Shown: positions 9,010 to 18,176, counted from the stretch's first letter. The stretch is DNA of 64,000 nt from Cyanobacteria bacterium OH_PDB_230 (GCA_023421795.1 JAEZSO010000003.1:62001-126000), one strand, 5' to 3'. Notes: generated from the letters alone by a model not told the origin. Program-made: numbers and translations.

Positions 9010-11604
9010 TTACTCAGAAGCTAAATCCAAAAGTTTTTTTGCACTCTGATTTATTTTGTCTATATAACTAATGAAGCTTTCATAGCATTTAGAGTCTGTT
9101 TCTTTCATAATTTCTGATAGCGCATTTACAGCATCCAACATTTCATATATCTCGGCAGACAAATTTTTAACGAACATTTCTTTGAATTTTACTGCATTCT
9201 GCGCATGAACAAATAATTCGGAGTTATAAAGAGCTATCCCGGCATGGGTGCATAGGCTTCTTATTCTGATGATATCTTCATCACTTAAATGTACGCAATC
9301 AGAGTCTGTAAATTCAATGCAAAAAAATCCTTTAAGTTTGCCTTCATACACAACAGGGAAACTATAGCTTGATTTTACATTTGAATCTTTAAAGTGGTAT
9401 AAAAAGCTGTCTTGCTTTATTTTTTCATGAGGATATTCTTTTATGCAGAACATTTTGAACTCTCTTTTTTCCAACAAAGGGTTTATATAGTCTTTTACGG
9501 AAGAGCTGGACCAATCGAATCCTGCGAAACTTTTTTTGGAAGGATCCGATAAATATTCAGAGTTTTTTTCATACGGAATATATCTTTTTTTGTTTTCGTC
9601 ATATTCAACAAAGAAAACTCTGTCCGCATTAAAATATTGGCCGATATTTCTGACAAAAAGATGTATTATCGTATCTTTATCAAGAGTATTTCTCAGGATT
9701 TCTAATATCCTTCTGTTGAATTTTTCTGTTTCAGCAGTTTCCTGCTCCTGTTTATACAATTCTGATTGGTGTATTGCAAGATAAATCTGGTCAGAAAGAG
9801 TTAACAGCAGGCTCTTTTCTTCTTCACTCCATCGTCTGTTTTTGTAATATTCAGTCAAGACCAGACTTCCCCACATTTTTTCTTCATTTTTAATTGCAAC
9901 CGCTATAACTGCTTTTGCGCCTATTGATATATATGCTTTATTGAATTCGTCAGAAGCATTTGAATCGTAGAAATCATCAATACCAACTATTGAATTAGCA
10001 GAAAGAGACCTCCACCAGTATTCTGATGCTTTTGAAAAATTAGGTACATTTGATAGCCCTTTTATTTCGGGTGATATTTTATATTCTTGTTTTACGGTAA
10101 ATATAGTCAAGTCATCGCTAGTTGGTAATGTAACAATAGTAACTCTTTGAACGTTGAAAATTTTTGCAATTTCTTCGCATATGTATCGAAGCGTATCTTC
10201 ATAGTCGAGTGAGCTTCTTATTTTTGCTATTATCTCTCTTATTATCTTTTCTCTTTCTGAAGTCTTTTTTTCTTTTTCATAAAGTTCAGCCTGATTAATT
10301 GCTATATAGACCTGATCGGCAATTGTTTTAAGCAATTCTTTATCTTCATGGCTCCAATGTTTTGTTTTGTTATACTCGGACAAAACCAAGATACCCCAAA
10401 GAACATCACCTTTTTGTATTGGTATGCCAATAATTGATTTGACCCCTATTTCTTTGTATATCTCTTTGAAATATTCAGGGGCATCTGATTCTTCGATATT
10501 GTCTATTGCAAGAACCTCTTTATCCGTTGAAAGTTTTGTTTTCCAGTAATTGGAAACCTCGATTGATTTTGGATTTTCGGTAAAGCTTACTATCATCGGT
10601 GAGGATTTATATTCCCTACGATGAAAATAAGTCTCAGAACCTTCTGATTGAGAAAAGCTTCCTATAGAAGCACGTTGGACATTAAACAGTTGTGCTGTCT
10701 CTTCACAAATGAAATACAAAATGTCTTCAACGTCCAATGAACTTCTGATTTTATCTATGATGTTTCTTAAAACAATTTCTCTTTTTGCAGTTTTTCTCTC
10801 TTTTTCAAAAAGTGATACAAATTTATTAACAATCTTATATAAATTCCCAAGTTCTGTGTTGCTCTCAGATGTCGGCAATGTTACATCCAGGTCATATTCT
10901 GCTAGTTTATGACTTGTCTTTGCCAGTTCATTAATGGGTTTTACCATTGATTTAAATATGATTATATTCAGTATGCTAATCATAACGATCAAGGCACATG
11001 AAAGAGGAATCAGTCCTTTTAGTAATGCCCTAATTACTGTTAAATTTATGTCATTTATATAAACCCCTGTACCGACTATCCAATTCCAATTTTTGAAACC
11101 TTTGACATAAGAAATTTTGCGAAATTCTAACCTTCTATTTGCACTGAGCTTAACCCATTTATAGTTTACATAACCTTCATTGTACCTGTCGACTATTTCT
11201 CTGATTTTATTATCAACATAATCTTTTTTAGAATAATCAGGCATCGGATGATAGATAGATTTGCCGTTATATTCGTCAATCCAAATATAATCTTTATTTC
11301 TCAGATTCATGCTTTTGACGATGTCTATGGCATCGCTTTGAGCTTCTTTCAGTGTTTTTTGTTTGCTTTTGACTAAAGAGTCTTGGTATTTTAGTACATT
11401 TATAACTAAATCATCTATGTATCTTAGTTTTATAACTCTTTCTTGATAAATAGTGTTATAAATTGTCTTGTAACTGAATAAAGCAAATATAATTACGCTT
11501 AAACTTATCAGGATAAGAAACAAAGCTATAAGAAATCTTCTTATACTAATTCTTTCCAATAATGTTTCAAGATTTCTGTTAATTTTAGCGACTATGTCAA
11601 ACAT
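9010..11604 (-). CDS. Cache-HAMP-triple GAF sensor with a degenerate HisKA end, no kinase domain
   Basis: An 864-residue membrane sensor. In order: a short cytoplasmic head, TM1 (about 24-46), a single-Cache sensor ('NKDYIWIDEYNGKSIYHPMP', 'NWNWIVGTGVYI'), TM2, a HAMP linker with coiled coil, and three GAF domains ending near 780. The first two GAFs are close relatives ('DIEESDAPEYF' versus 'DDFYDSNASDEF'). The tail 'KEMFVKNLSAEIYEMLDA' looks like a HisKA helix ('ANMSHEIRTPLNA') in which the phosphorylated His is Ala, and no ATPase domain follows. It probably signals through a partner. Start: ATG 11604 has a GGAG 12 bases upstream; a TTG at 11664 has no ribosome site. Confidence 0.75.
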   Translation of the reverse strand: MFDIVAKINRNLETLLERISIRRFLIALFLILISLSVIIFALFSYKTIYNTIYQERVIKLRYIDDLVINVLKYQDSLVKSKQKTLKEAQSDAIDIVKSMNLRNKDYIWIDEYNGKSIYHPMPDYSKKDYVDNKIREIVDRYNEGYVNYKWVKLSANRRLEFRKISYVKGFKNWNWIVGTGVYINDINLTVIRALLKGLIPLSCALIVMISILNIIIFKSMVKPINELAKTSHKLAEYDLDVTLPTSESNTELGNLYKIVNKFVSLFEKERKTAKREIVLRNIIDKIRSSLDVEDILYFICEETAQLFNVQRASIGSFSQSEGSETYFHRREYKSSPMIVSFTENPKSIEVSNYWKTKLSTDKEVLAIDNIEESDAPEYFKEIYKEIGVKSIIGIPIQKGDVLWGILVLSEYNKTKHWSHEDKELLKTIADQVYIAINQAELYEKEKKTSEREKIIREIIAKIRSSLDYEDTLRYICEEIAKIFNVQRVTIVTLPTSDDLTIFTVKQEYKISPEIKGLSNVPNFSKASEYWWRSLSANSIVGIDDFYDSNASDEFNKAYISIGAKAVIAVAIKNEEKMWGSLVLTEYYKNRRWSEEEKSLLLTLSDQIYLAIHQSELYKQEQETAETEKFNRRILEILRNTLDKDTIIHLFVRNIGQYFNADRVFFVEYDENKKRYIPYEKNSEYLSDPSKKSFAGFDWSSSSVKDYINPLLEKREFKMFCIKEYPHEKIKQDSFLYHFKDSNVKSSYSFPVVYEGKLKGFFCIEFTDSDCVHLSDEDIIRIRSLCTHAGIALYNSELFVHAQNAVKFKEMFVKNLSAEIYEMLDAVNALSEIMKETDSKCYESFISYIDKINQSAKKLLDLASE

Positions 11605-11778
11605 CAAGTATATTTTCTCCGAAGAAACCATTAATACATGTTTTGATAGTTTAAATGAATTCAAGAAAAAATATAAAACCCCAACAGGCTATTTCTAAAA
11701 AACAGAATTAATAATAATAATTGGTTATTTAGCTTAGTTTAAAAAATGCTTGGCAAACAGAATGAAAAAAGATAAAGC

Positions 11779-12342
11779 TTATTTAAGAAAAGGCGCAAAA
11801 ACTTTATCATCTTTTAAAATATGAGAATGCATCGTGTAAAATTTGTCATAATTATTTTTCGGGGAAGGCTGTTTTTCAAAATATTTATTTTTAATCCAAG
11901 AAGCGATAGGAGTTGCCGCCATAGGAACTATGACTCTTTCTCCGATTACTCCGGATCCGATTAATGTCGTTGCTGCTATGAATCCTTTTTTAGTTATATC
12001 AAATAAGTCATTAGACTTGCTTTGAAGATGCCCGAAAAGTTTATTACACACTTTCTTTTGTATTTTTCTGTTGCTTATAGCAAATCCTAAAAGCAGTTGA
12101 ACTACGCTTGTCGTTAGACCGCTCGATAAATCCATGGCCGCAACAAAGTTTCTTTTATCTTTAGGAATTTCTTCATTTTTTCTGCTTTTATCAAACCTGA
12201 AACCGTAAACAACCGCGTCTTTAAGCACGTTTGAGCATACAAGCAACCTTGCTGCCAAAACGTCATCATTAATAACTTTTTCAGCGTGATTCTTCATAAA
12301 TTTAGAATTTGATAAATTATAAAATGCTTTTGATACTATCAT
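11779..12342 (-). CDS. Hypothetical membrane protein, coupled to the upstream gene
   Basis: A 187-residue protein of unknown function. It has two moderately hydrophobic stretches ('GLTTSVVQLLLGFAI' and 'GFIAATTLIGSGVIGERVIVPMAATPIA') and a charged C-terminus. Its ATG overlaps the stop of the upstream gene by 4 bases (ATGA-type overlap), which suggests coupled translation and a shared complex or function. Its layout (basic segment, hydrophobic hairpin, basic tail) resembles that of its partner. Confidence 0.6.
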   Translation of the reverse strand: MIVSKAFYNLSNSKFMKNHAEKVINDDVLAARLLVCSNVLKDAVVYGFRFDKSRKNEEIPKDKRNFVAAMDLSSGLTTSVVQLLLGFAISNRKIQKKVCNKLFGHLQSKSNDLFDITKKGFIAATTLIGSGVIGERVIVPMAATPIASWIKNKYFEKQPSPKNNYDKFYTMHSHILKDDKVFAPFLK

Positions 12343-12923
12343 TTTCGGTAACTTGCCTCGACATTATCATTTTTTTTAGGCATAATTTTTTTCATAATTT
12401 TAGGATATGCCCAATTGGTGATTGATGTAACCACCGGTATTGCCGCAAGAGCAACCCCAATTCCAACCCTGTCTTTGAAAACACCCAACCTCTTGCTGAT
12501 AAGGTCCAATTCGGGGCCATTTGGAACATCTTTCAGATTAAAGTTTTTAGCGAGTTTTCCTTGCATAGAAAGATTATCTATGTACTTTCCAACTTTGTTT
12601 AGCGCTAATATTTGAATTGCAATTGTAAGCACAGCTTCAATAGGATGCTTACATGCCGAATATACTTTTGTTTCCTTTTCTTCTTTAGAAAATGGATTCA
12701 ATGCGATTATCAGAGGAGCTATTGCCATTTTTCCCCCTGCATTAACCATGTTTGCAACTTTTTCTCCGCCGGCTTTTGCGAATTTATAGGAGAATTTTGC
12801 AATCCAAGACTCTCCTGCCAAATTGTCTATTATATCGGCTTTTCCTTTGCAAGAAACTCTTTTCAGAGAACTGTTTTCTTTATTCTTCACTATACTGTTG
12901 GTATAGCTGTTATTAATAATCAT
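12339..12923 (-). CDS. Hypothetical membrane protein with N-terminal VSCKGK motif
   Basis: A 194-residue protein of unknown function. Residues 23-28 (VSCKGK) match the short N-terminal motif found in several other proteins of this window. Hydrophobic stretches lie at about 62-75 ('MAIAPLIIALNPF'), 91-105 ('AVLTIAIQILAL') and 153-170 ('VGIGVALAAIPVVTSITNW'). The stop overlaps the next start by 4 bases. I see no catalytic motif. Confidence 0.6.
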   Translation of the reverse strand: MIINNSYTNSIVKNKENSSLKRVSCKGKADIIDNLAGESWIAKFSYKFAKAGGEKVANMVNAGGKMAIAPLIIALNPFSKEEKETKVYSACKHPIEAVLTIAIQILALNKVGKYIDNLSMQGKLAKNFNLKDVPNGPELDLISKRLGVFKDRVGIGVALAAIPVVTSITNWAYPKIMKKIMPKKNDNVEASYRK

Positions 12924-13057
12924 CAGAGATGAACCTTTAACGTTGTCTTTTGTTTTTTATGTAAAATCACAAAAAAAATTAAATTTGCTATTTTTTATTG
13001 CTTTACTTTTATCGACAAAAATAACAGATTGGATTTAACACTCCAGTTATCAAAAAG

Positions 13058-14125
13058 TTATTTAAAAGATTCGTTTAATTTGTTTTTATGTTGAGCAATT
13101 TTTCTGTTGTTTTCTAATATATTGTTCATTGCAATTGAGAATCCATTTTCGTCAATGTGCTCAGTTTCATATTCTGCTATGTTTTTAACCGAGTTTAAGG
13201 CATTACCCATACAAATAGATAATCCACCCCCCTGTCTTACGGTTTTTAACATGTCTAAATCATTTTCTGAATCACCTATTGATGCTGAATTAGCGATATC
13301 TATGTTCATCAGTTCCAACACTACTTTTACGGCATTTCCTTTTGTGGCTTCAGGATTTGTTATTTCGCTGTAATGCTTTGCCGTATGACCTAGCGTGTAT
13401 GTGTCAGGAAGCTTCTTTCCCATAAAATCAATCATCTGGTAAATCTTTTTGCTGTTGTCTTTGTCGCCTTCAGGTTCATACAGAAGAATTTTTGTAGGGG
13501 GCTTGCCTCTGTCTAAAAGTTCCTGAAAAGATTCTACCAGCGTTATTTCTTCCCAATTGTGAGGCAGTTTAAACTTGTTTACTGCATAAGGTTTTCCGTC
13601 CACATAAAGAACTATTTGTGCCGCCTTGTTGTTTGTTTTTAGTTTATATTCTTCAAAAGAATCAACAATATTTCTTGCTGCATCAATATCTATGTGTTTT
13701 TGATATATGATGTTTCCGTATTTATCGATGATTTCGGCACCTTGTTGAGTAATCATGTAATTGGGCTTTATTCCGAGCTGTTTATACAGATCTTTTCCTT
13801 CAGTGTATGTTCTGCCGGTGGAAATCACAATGTTAATATTGTTGTCTTCGACATCGTTTAAAGCAACTCTTGCGCTTTCGGGAATTTTTCCGTTGAAATC
13901 CTTGATCGTGCCGTCTATGTCGGGGAATAATGCATTAATTTCGTTATCAAATTGATTTAATAATCTGTTTATAGGTGTTGTGCTTCCGAGATTCTTTTGA
14001 GAACCAAAAGATACAAAAACATCTTTATCAAGCCCAAGTTTGTTTATACCTGGCGTATGATAGGCTGGCTGTGGCTTTATATTTTTATAGGTGTTTTGGT
14101 TATTCACGAAATCTATTCTAAGCAT
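13058..14125 (-). CDS. HAD-superfamily Cof-type phosphatase
   Basis: A 355-residue protein. The HAD catalytic motif 'FPDIDGTI' gives Asp69 (nucleophile) and Asp71; motif II is 'VISTGRTY'; a Lys at 'NPEATKGNAVKVV' is motif III; and 'GDSENDLDML' is motif IV. The middle insert is the C2B cap of the Cof/SPP subfamily, which dephosphorylates sugar phosphates, nucleotides or flavin precursors. It has a long extra N-terminus (about 55 residues) with VSFGSQK at 38-44, a motif shared with other proteins here. AGGA lies 7 bases before the ATG. Confidence 0.85.
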   Translation of the reverse strand: MLRIDFVNNQNTYKNIKPQPAYHTPGINKLGLDKDVFVSFGSQKNLGSTTPINRLLNQFDNEINALFPDIDGTIKDFNGKIPESARVALNDVEDNNINIVISTGRTYTEGKDLYKQLGIKPNYMITQQGAEIIDKYGNIIYQKHIDIDAARNIVDSFEEYKLKTNNKAAQIVLYVDGKPYAVNKFKLPHNWEEITLVESFQELLDRGKPPTKILLYEPEGDKDNSKKIYQMIDFMGKKLPDTYTLGHTAKHYSEITNPEATKGNAVKVVLELMNIDIANSASIGDSENDLDMLKTVRQGGGLSICMGNALNSVKNIAEYETEHIDENGFSIAMNNILENNRKIAQHKNKLNESFK

Positions 14126-14159
14126 TTTCTAATCCTAAATTATATCATGAGATAGAAAT

Positions 14160-15842
14160 TTACAGAATTCTCTGTTCTTTTATTTTATCTGTAATTTTTA
14201 TGTAGTAATCAAAGAATTCTAAATTTTGTCTGAACATTTCATCATATGTTTTTCCGATAGGTTCAAAATTATCTCTAATTTTTTTAGGGAACTCAATATC
14301 GTCTTTGATGAGGTACTTTTCAGCAATTGCAATTTTATAAATCTTATCGGGCTTAATCTTTTCAAATTCTTTAGTCTCCTTATTCCTTATTTTAATTGCA
14401 TCGTATAAGTTGCAGTCAGGATTTTTTTCAATCATACTCCTGTTAATCTGGATATCTGACCAATGAATTATCGTATTTGTTTTTGGAGCAATAAGGTTTG
14501 TTTTAACATTTTCTCCAATTAGGCCGACAAGGTTTTCTCCGGAAACCGGGCCTGAATAAACCCCTGAAAGGTCTTCGCTTACACCGTCAAAGACTTTCAT
14601 TAAATCGACATTTGTAGAACCGTTTTTGATGCCTCCTCTTATAATAGAGGATTGTATTCCGACAGCTGAAATAGCAGGGTCTTCTTGTTTTAAGACTTTC
14701 ATTACTGAACTGGTCAAATAGTTCGCAAGATAGCTGTTTTTGTATCTTATTTCACTTGAAAAGCCAAGCTCATTTTCGATTTCAGGGCAGTGAAGCGTGA
14801 TTAAAGGTTGAATGTCTTTCTTCAAGCTGTAATCGAAATGGTCTTCCATCGGGTTTGGCTCTTTGCCTGAGATAGGGTGTGTATTTGTATAGTAAGTACT
14901 TGTTTCTCTAAGGTCAAGATTTCCATCGTCATCGAAATTTAGCCTTATTGATTTAAACATTTCATTGTTTTGGCCGAGAGAACTGATGTGAGTTATGCCT
15001 CTTGTAGATGAAGAATTAAGATGATCATGCCCGTTTAAAATCTCGTTTATTCCGGGGACGTGATCTCTGATTTTTGAAGAAATATCGGTTCCGGTATGTG
15101 ACATAACGATTACGGCACCTTTTGGATATTCTTGTTTAAATCTTGTTACTTTTTTGTTTAAAATTTCAAAAGTTTCCTTTAAGTCTGAATCTTTAAAATC
15201 GGAATATTTTTTATTGCAGTTGTTAACAAAGTTAACTCCTTTTAGAAGGCCTGGATTATAAAAATCCATACTTGGTATTGTAACGCCCAAGATCATTACA
15301 TGGTTTTTTAAGTTTGGATTCTTGTCATCAGGTATTTCATAGACTTTTGAATTAACTATGTTGTTTTTTTCAAGAGTTTTAAGGACTTTTGATTGCTTAT
15401 GGTCGACATTGGTCATTACTGTAGTCATATCAACAGTTTTCAATAAGTTAAATAAAGTCTTGTCTCCGCCGTCAAAATCATGGTTTCCCGGAGTAAAAAC
15501 AGTATCAAAAGTAGCTTTATTTCCCAATAATTTCTTGATTGAGGCAATAGAAGTGTTTAAAAAGCTTGCCTGTATCTCTCCGTTGGTGGCTTTTGGATGT
15601 GTTATGAATCCTTTTTTGGATGGATTCATAAATATATCGCCCGGCAAAAGCATAAGATTCAGAGTGCTTGGATCGTCTGCGTTTTGGAAGATGTCTGATT
15701 TATTACGCTTTACCGTATCGTAAAATTGTCCTGATTTTGATATATAGCCGTGTTCATCAGCTTTTGCCAGAATATTAACTTTTGAAGCTTTAAAACTCAA
15801 ATTTGATTTCTTTTGTGGACAATTTACACTAGAAACTAACAT
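14160..15842 (-). CDS. 5'-nucleotidase-like metallophosphoesterase
   Basis: A 560-residue protein with the metal-binding motifs of calcineurin-like phosphoesterases in order: D29-E-H31, G68-D69, GNHD at 119-122, 'MSHTG', and 'NGHDH'. The C-terminal half ('GSTNVDLMKVFDGV', 'NLVGLIGENVKTNL') resembles the 5'-nucleotidase C-terminal domain that chooses the nucleotide. Secreted relatives have a signal peptide; this one instead has LSFKASK at 15-21, the N-terminal motif common to several genes here. AGGAG sits 6 bases before the ATG. It lies 34 bases upstream of the HAD phosphatase on the same strand, so the two phosphatases are probably co-transcribed. Confidence 0.82.
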   Translation of the reverse strand: MLVSSVNCPQKKSNLSFKASKVNILAKADEHGYISKSGQFYDTVKRNKSDIFQNADDPSTLNLMLLPGDIFMNPSKKGFITHPKATNGEIQASFLNTSIASIKKLLGNKATFDTVFTPGNHDFDGGDKTLFNLLKTVDMTTVMTNVDHKQSKVLKTLEKNNIVNSKVYEIPDDKNPNLKNHVMILGVTIPSMDFYNPGLLKGVNFVNNCNKKYSDFKDSDLKETFEILNKKVTRFKQEYPKGAVIVMSHTGTDISSKIRDHVPGINEILNGHDHLNSSSTRGITHISSLGQNNEMFKSIRLNFDDDGNLDLRETSTYYTNTHPISGKEPNPMEDHFDYSLKKDIQPLITLHCPEIENELGFSSEIRYKNSYLANYLTSSVMKVLKQEDPAISAVGIQSSIIRGGIKNGSTNVDLMKVFDGVSEDLSGVYSGPVSGENLVGLIGENVKTNLIAPKTNTIIHWSDIQINRSMIEKNPDCNLYDAIKIRNKETKEFEKIKPDKIYKIAIAEKYLIKDDIEFPKKIRDNFEPIGKTYDEMFRQNLEFFDYYIKITDKIKEQRIL

Positions 15843-15913
15843 TGTTATCTCCTAATAACTAAAACTCGTATTTTCTTTATGAATGCAGATAAAGGAAAAA
15901 TCCTTTTTACAAG

Positions 15914-16954
15914 TTATTTAAAAATCATAAAATATAGTTTTGCTATCTTGGTTAGTAAAGAATTGTAAAGGCCAAAAGAGTTGAAATCTTTTTCAAATTC
16001 TAGACTGTATAAAAAGTGATCGGGAGCTAATGCAAACTTAAAGTCCCTAAGTTCTTTTATTGTATACTTTTCGGATTTAACAGAATCAATTATATTTAAA
16101 TAAAAATCTTTTTTAATTTTTTCATTGACTATTGCTCCGAAGTGAGAATTTAATACAACTAATTTAAATTCAAGGTACTGTCTCTCGAGTTCCCCAAACT
16201 TGTCGTGTTTAAGAAGCATCTTTTTCATCTCATCAGCAACAACAAAAAAATCAAATATCTTTCTGCTTTTGTAATGCGTGTTTGTGACAGAAGAAGGATT
16301 CTGAATCCTATAAGAATATAGATTCTCATTTATGAATGAAATATTTTTTGCTAAAATCATCGCTTCTAAATGAAAAGGGCTGTCTTGAAAAAACGTATTT
16401 ATAAATTTAATTTTATTTTTATTTATAAAATCTCTTTTATAAATTTTATTCCAAATATTCCAAGAAACTCTTAATATATTTTCCTTTATGTCCCTGTAGT
16501 TGAAATTTTCGCTGACTTCATTATTTTTGAAATAAGATGCTACGTTAAAATATTTTTTAACGTCAGGATGAAGTTCTGTACCGTCTTCTAACAGGCATTC
16601 AAAATTAAAAATGACGATGTCATTGCCGCTTTCTTTTGCTTTATCATAAGCCTTTTCATAGGTCGTAGGAAAAACATAATCGTCAGAATCAACAAAAGCA
16701 ATATATTCCCCTTTTGATAATGAAATTCCAAGATTTCTTGAATACCCTATTCCTTTGTTGGATTGGTTTATTACTTTTATTCGGTTATCTAAGGCGGAAT
16801 ATTTTTGTAGAATAGCTAAAGAATTATCTGTAGAGCCATCATTTATGCAGATAATTTCGATGTCTTTTAAGGTTTGGTTTAATAAACTGTTTAAAGCCTG
16901 TTCCAAATAATCAGCAGTATTATAAACAGTTAGTATTATTGAAACTTTAGTCAT
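15914..16954 (-). CDS. Glycosyltransferase family 2
   Basis: A 346-residue GT-A enzyme. 'VSIILTVYNTADYLEQAL' starts the nucleotide-binding fold, 'IICINDGSTDNS' is the first Asp motif, and 'YIAFVDSDDYV' is the DxD motif for metal and UDP-sugar binding. It transfers a sugar from a nucleotide donor, probably in surface polysaccharide assembly. Two ATGs are adjacent; I chose the second (16954), 5 bases after AAGG. It lies just downstream of the 56-residue peptide genes on the same strand, but with its own gap of about 200 bases. Confidence 0.9.
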   Translation of the reverse strand: MTKVSIILTVYNTADYLEQALNSLLNQTLKDIEIICINDGSTDNSLAILQKYSALDNRIKVINQSNKGIGYSRNLGISLSKGEYIAFVDSDDYVFPTTYEKAYDKAKESGNDIVIFNFECLLEDGTELHPDVKKYFNVASYFKNNEVSENFNYRDIKENILRVSWNIWNKIYKRDFINKNKIKFINTFFQDSPFHLEAMILAKNISFINENLYSYRIQNPSSVTNTHYKSRKIFDFFVVADEMKKMLLKHDKFGELERQYLEFKLVVLNSHFGAIVNEKIKKDFYLNIIDSVKSEKYTIKELRDFKFALAPDHFLYSLEFEKDFNSFGLYNSLLTKIAKLYFMIFK

Positions 16955-17158
16955 CATTGCCTTTTTTATATAGCATATAACATATGTTATTGAATCGGCA
17001 ATTTAACGTAAATTGAAATTTTACAAACCCGAAATACTTAGTCATTCATATAAAATCTCATAATTCCTTAAAATAAACAAACAAAAGAAATGATGGAATT
17101 TTCCAATTTGTCTATTCTTCAAATCAGAATATAAAAAATACCTTAACCTAAAGGCTGC

Positions 17159-17329
17159 TTAAAACTTAACCCAATAACAAGACCAGGTTGTATCCATAAA
17201 ATCTTCGAGCCCATCATCATTGTTCGCAGAACCGTTTGAAGCTATGTTAGAGTTCGTCGGGTCAGACGGCGAGTTTTTTCCAAATGTAAATGAACTTAAA
17301 AAAGATTTGATATCATCGAACCACGCCAT
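17159..17329 (-). CDS. 56-residue peptide, copy 1 of 3
   Basis: A short gene whose product reads MAWFDDIKSFLSSF at the N-terminus, then a Ser/Asn-rich middle, then DDGLEDFMDTTWSCYWVKF at the C-terminus. Two more copies of exactly the same length follow at 17475-17645 and 17823-17993. The start is set by GAGG 10 bases upstream, and an extended -10 (TGTTATAAT) lies about 40 bases upstream. The N-terminus could form an amphipathic helix; the C-terminus ends in an aromatic, basic stretch. There is no signal peptide, no GG leader site and no RTX motif. It may be a precursor of a modified or secreted peptide; the function is unknown. Confidence 0.75.
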   Translation of the reverse strand: MAWFDDIKSFLSSFTFGKNSPSDPTNSNIASNGSANNDDGLEDFMDTTWSCYWVKF

Positions 17330-17364
17330 ATAATTGCACCTCGAATGTTAGATAATATCTATTT

Positions 17365-17370
17365 ATTATA
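17365..17370 (-). promoter_or_regulatory. Extended -10 of peptide gene copy 1
   Basis: On the minus strand the sequence reads TGTTATAAT, an extended -10 element, 35 bases before the start codon. The same nine bases precede copy 3 and ssrA. Confidence 0.55.
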
Positions 17371-17474
17371 ACAAAATTCAGGCATTTAATCAAGATAGCT
17401 GAATACCGGCATGATTTTTCCTTTGTTATAAATATTTAGATATATCAATCAATTATGTTGAAAGCTCTGGCTCG

Positions 17475-17645
17475 TTAAAACTTAACCCATCTGCAGGACC
17501 AAGTTGTATCTATAAAATCTTCTAATCCGTCATCTAAATTTGATGCACTATGTGAAGCCATATCTGTATTTGTTGAAGGATTGGAAGAGTTATTACCTGA
17601 AGCCAAATTGCTCAAGAAATTCTTAATACTGTCAAATAGCGACAT
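17475..17645 (-). CDS. 56-residue peptide, copy 2 of 3
   Basis: It encodes a 56-residue peptide beginning MSLFDSIKNFLSNLASG and ending DDGLEDFIDTTWSCRWVKF. The N-terminal helix and the last 19 residues match copy 1 closely, while the Ser/Asn/Thr linker between them differs freely. That pattern shows selection on the ends. TTGAGG lies 9 bases before the ATG and a -35/-10 pair (TTGAAG-17-TATAAT) is at 17676-17704. Copies 1 and 2 each have one Cys, in a WSC(Y/R)WVKF tail; copy 3 has WSSAFLKF and no Cys. Confidence 0.75.
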   Translation of the reverse strand: MSLFDSIKNFLSNLASGNNSSNPSTNTDMASHSASNLDDGLEDFIDTTWSCRWVKF

Positions 17646-17675
17646 AAATTTTTCCTCAAGTTGACCTACATTATA

Positions 17676-17704
17676 ATTATAGCAAAAGTTGAATTATTCT
17701 TCAA
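17676..17704 (-). promoter_or_regulatory. Promoter of peptide gene copy 2
   Basis: On the minus strand, TTGAAG (17699-17704) and TATAAT (17676-17681) are 17 bases apart, about 30 bases before the start codon. Confidence 0.55.
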
Positions 17705-17822
17705 CACTAGTGAGTACGGTGTTAAATCTTCTTAATGCATTACAACCCTTGACTCACACACCTTCAAGGATGCTTAAAAGTAGGAATAAAGCCGTTGATA
17801 GCCTTATTTATGTTACGTATAA

Positions 17823-17993
17823 CTAAAATTTAAGAAAGGCGCTAGACCAAGTTGTATCTATAAAATCTTCCAATCCATCTCCAGAATTAGCCGCTGAATG
17901 TGGAGGTATGTTTCCACTTATTGATTGATCAGACGAATTATTATCAGGAATTAATGAACTAAAAATATTTTTAATCCCATCATACCATGCCAT
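17823..17993 (-). CDS. 56-residue peptide, copy 3 of 3
   Basis: The third paralogue, again 56 residues: MAWYDGIKNIFSSL at the start and GDGLEDFIDTTWSSAFLKF at the end. I chose the ATG at 17993 (TTGAGG about 9 bases upstream) rather than one 15 bases earlier, because this gives the same length and N-terminus as copies 1 and 2. The tail has lost the Cys and one Trp. An extended -10 (TGTTATAAT) lies at 18040-18045. Nothing like it was seen elsewhere in the window. Confidence 0.78.
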   Translation of the reverse strand: MAWYDGIKNIFSSLIPDNNSSDQSISGNIPPHSAANSGDGLEDFIDTTWSSAFLKF

Positions 17994-18039
17994 TATTTTA
18001 TACCTCAAATTTTCTATATTAACACTACACTATAAGTAT

Positions 18040-18045
18040 ATTATA
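18040..18045 (-). promoter_or_regulatory. Extended -10 of peptide gene copy 3
   Basis: Minus-strand TGTTATAAT, about 47 bases before the start codon of copy 3; identical to the element of copy 1. Confidence 0.5.
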
Positions 18046-18176
18046 ACAGCTTTAATATTTCTATAATCTAATATGTTAAGAGTATTTATTATAGATTTGT
18101 AAATTTTCAAATAGGCTGTCATTCTTTAAAAAAATATGTAAATCAGCAAATCATGTTAAAATTAAAAATGTAAGCA

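Noticed and set aside
11779..12923. One gene split by a frameshift
   Set aside because: Each half has its own start, and the 4-base ATGA overlap is a normal coupled junction; I cannot show that the two halves are joined in relatives.
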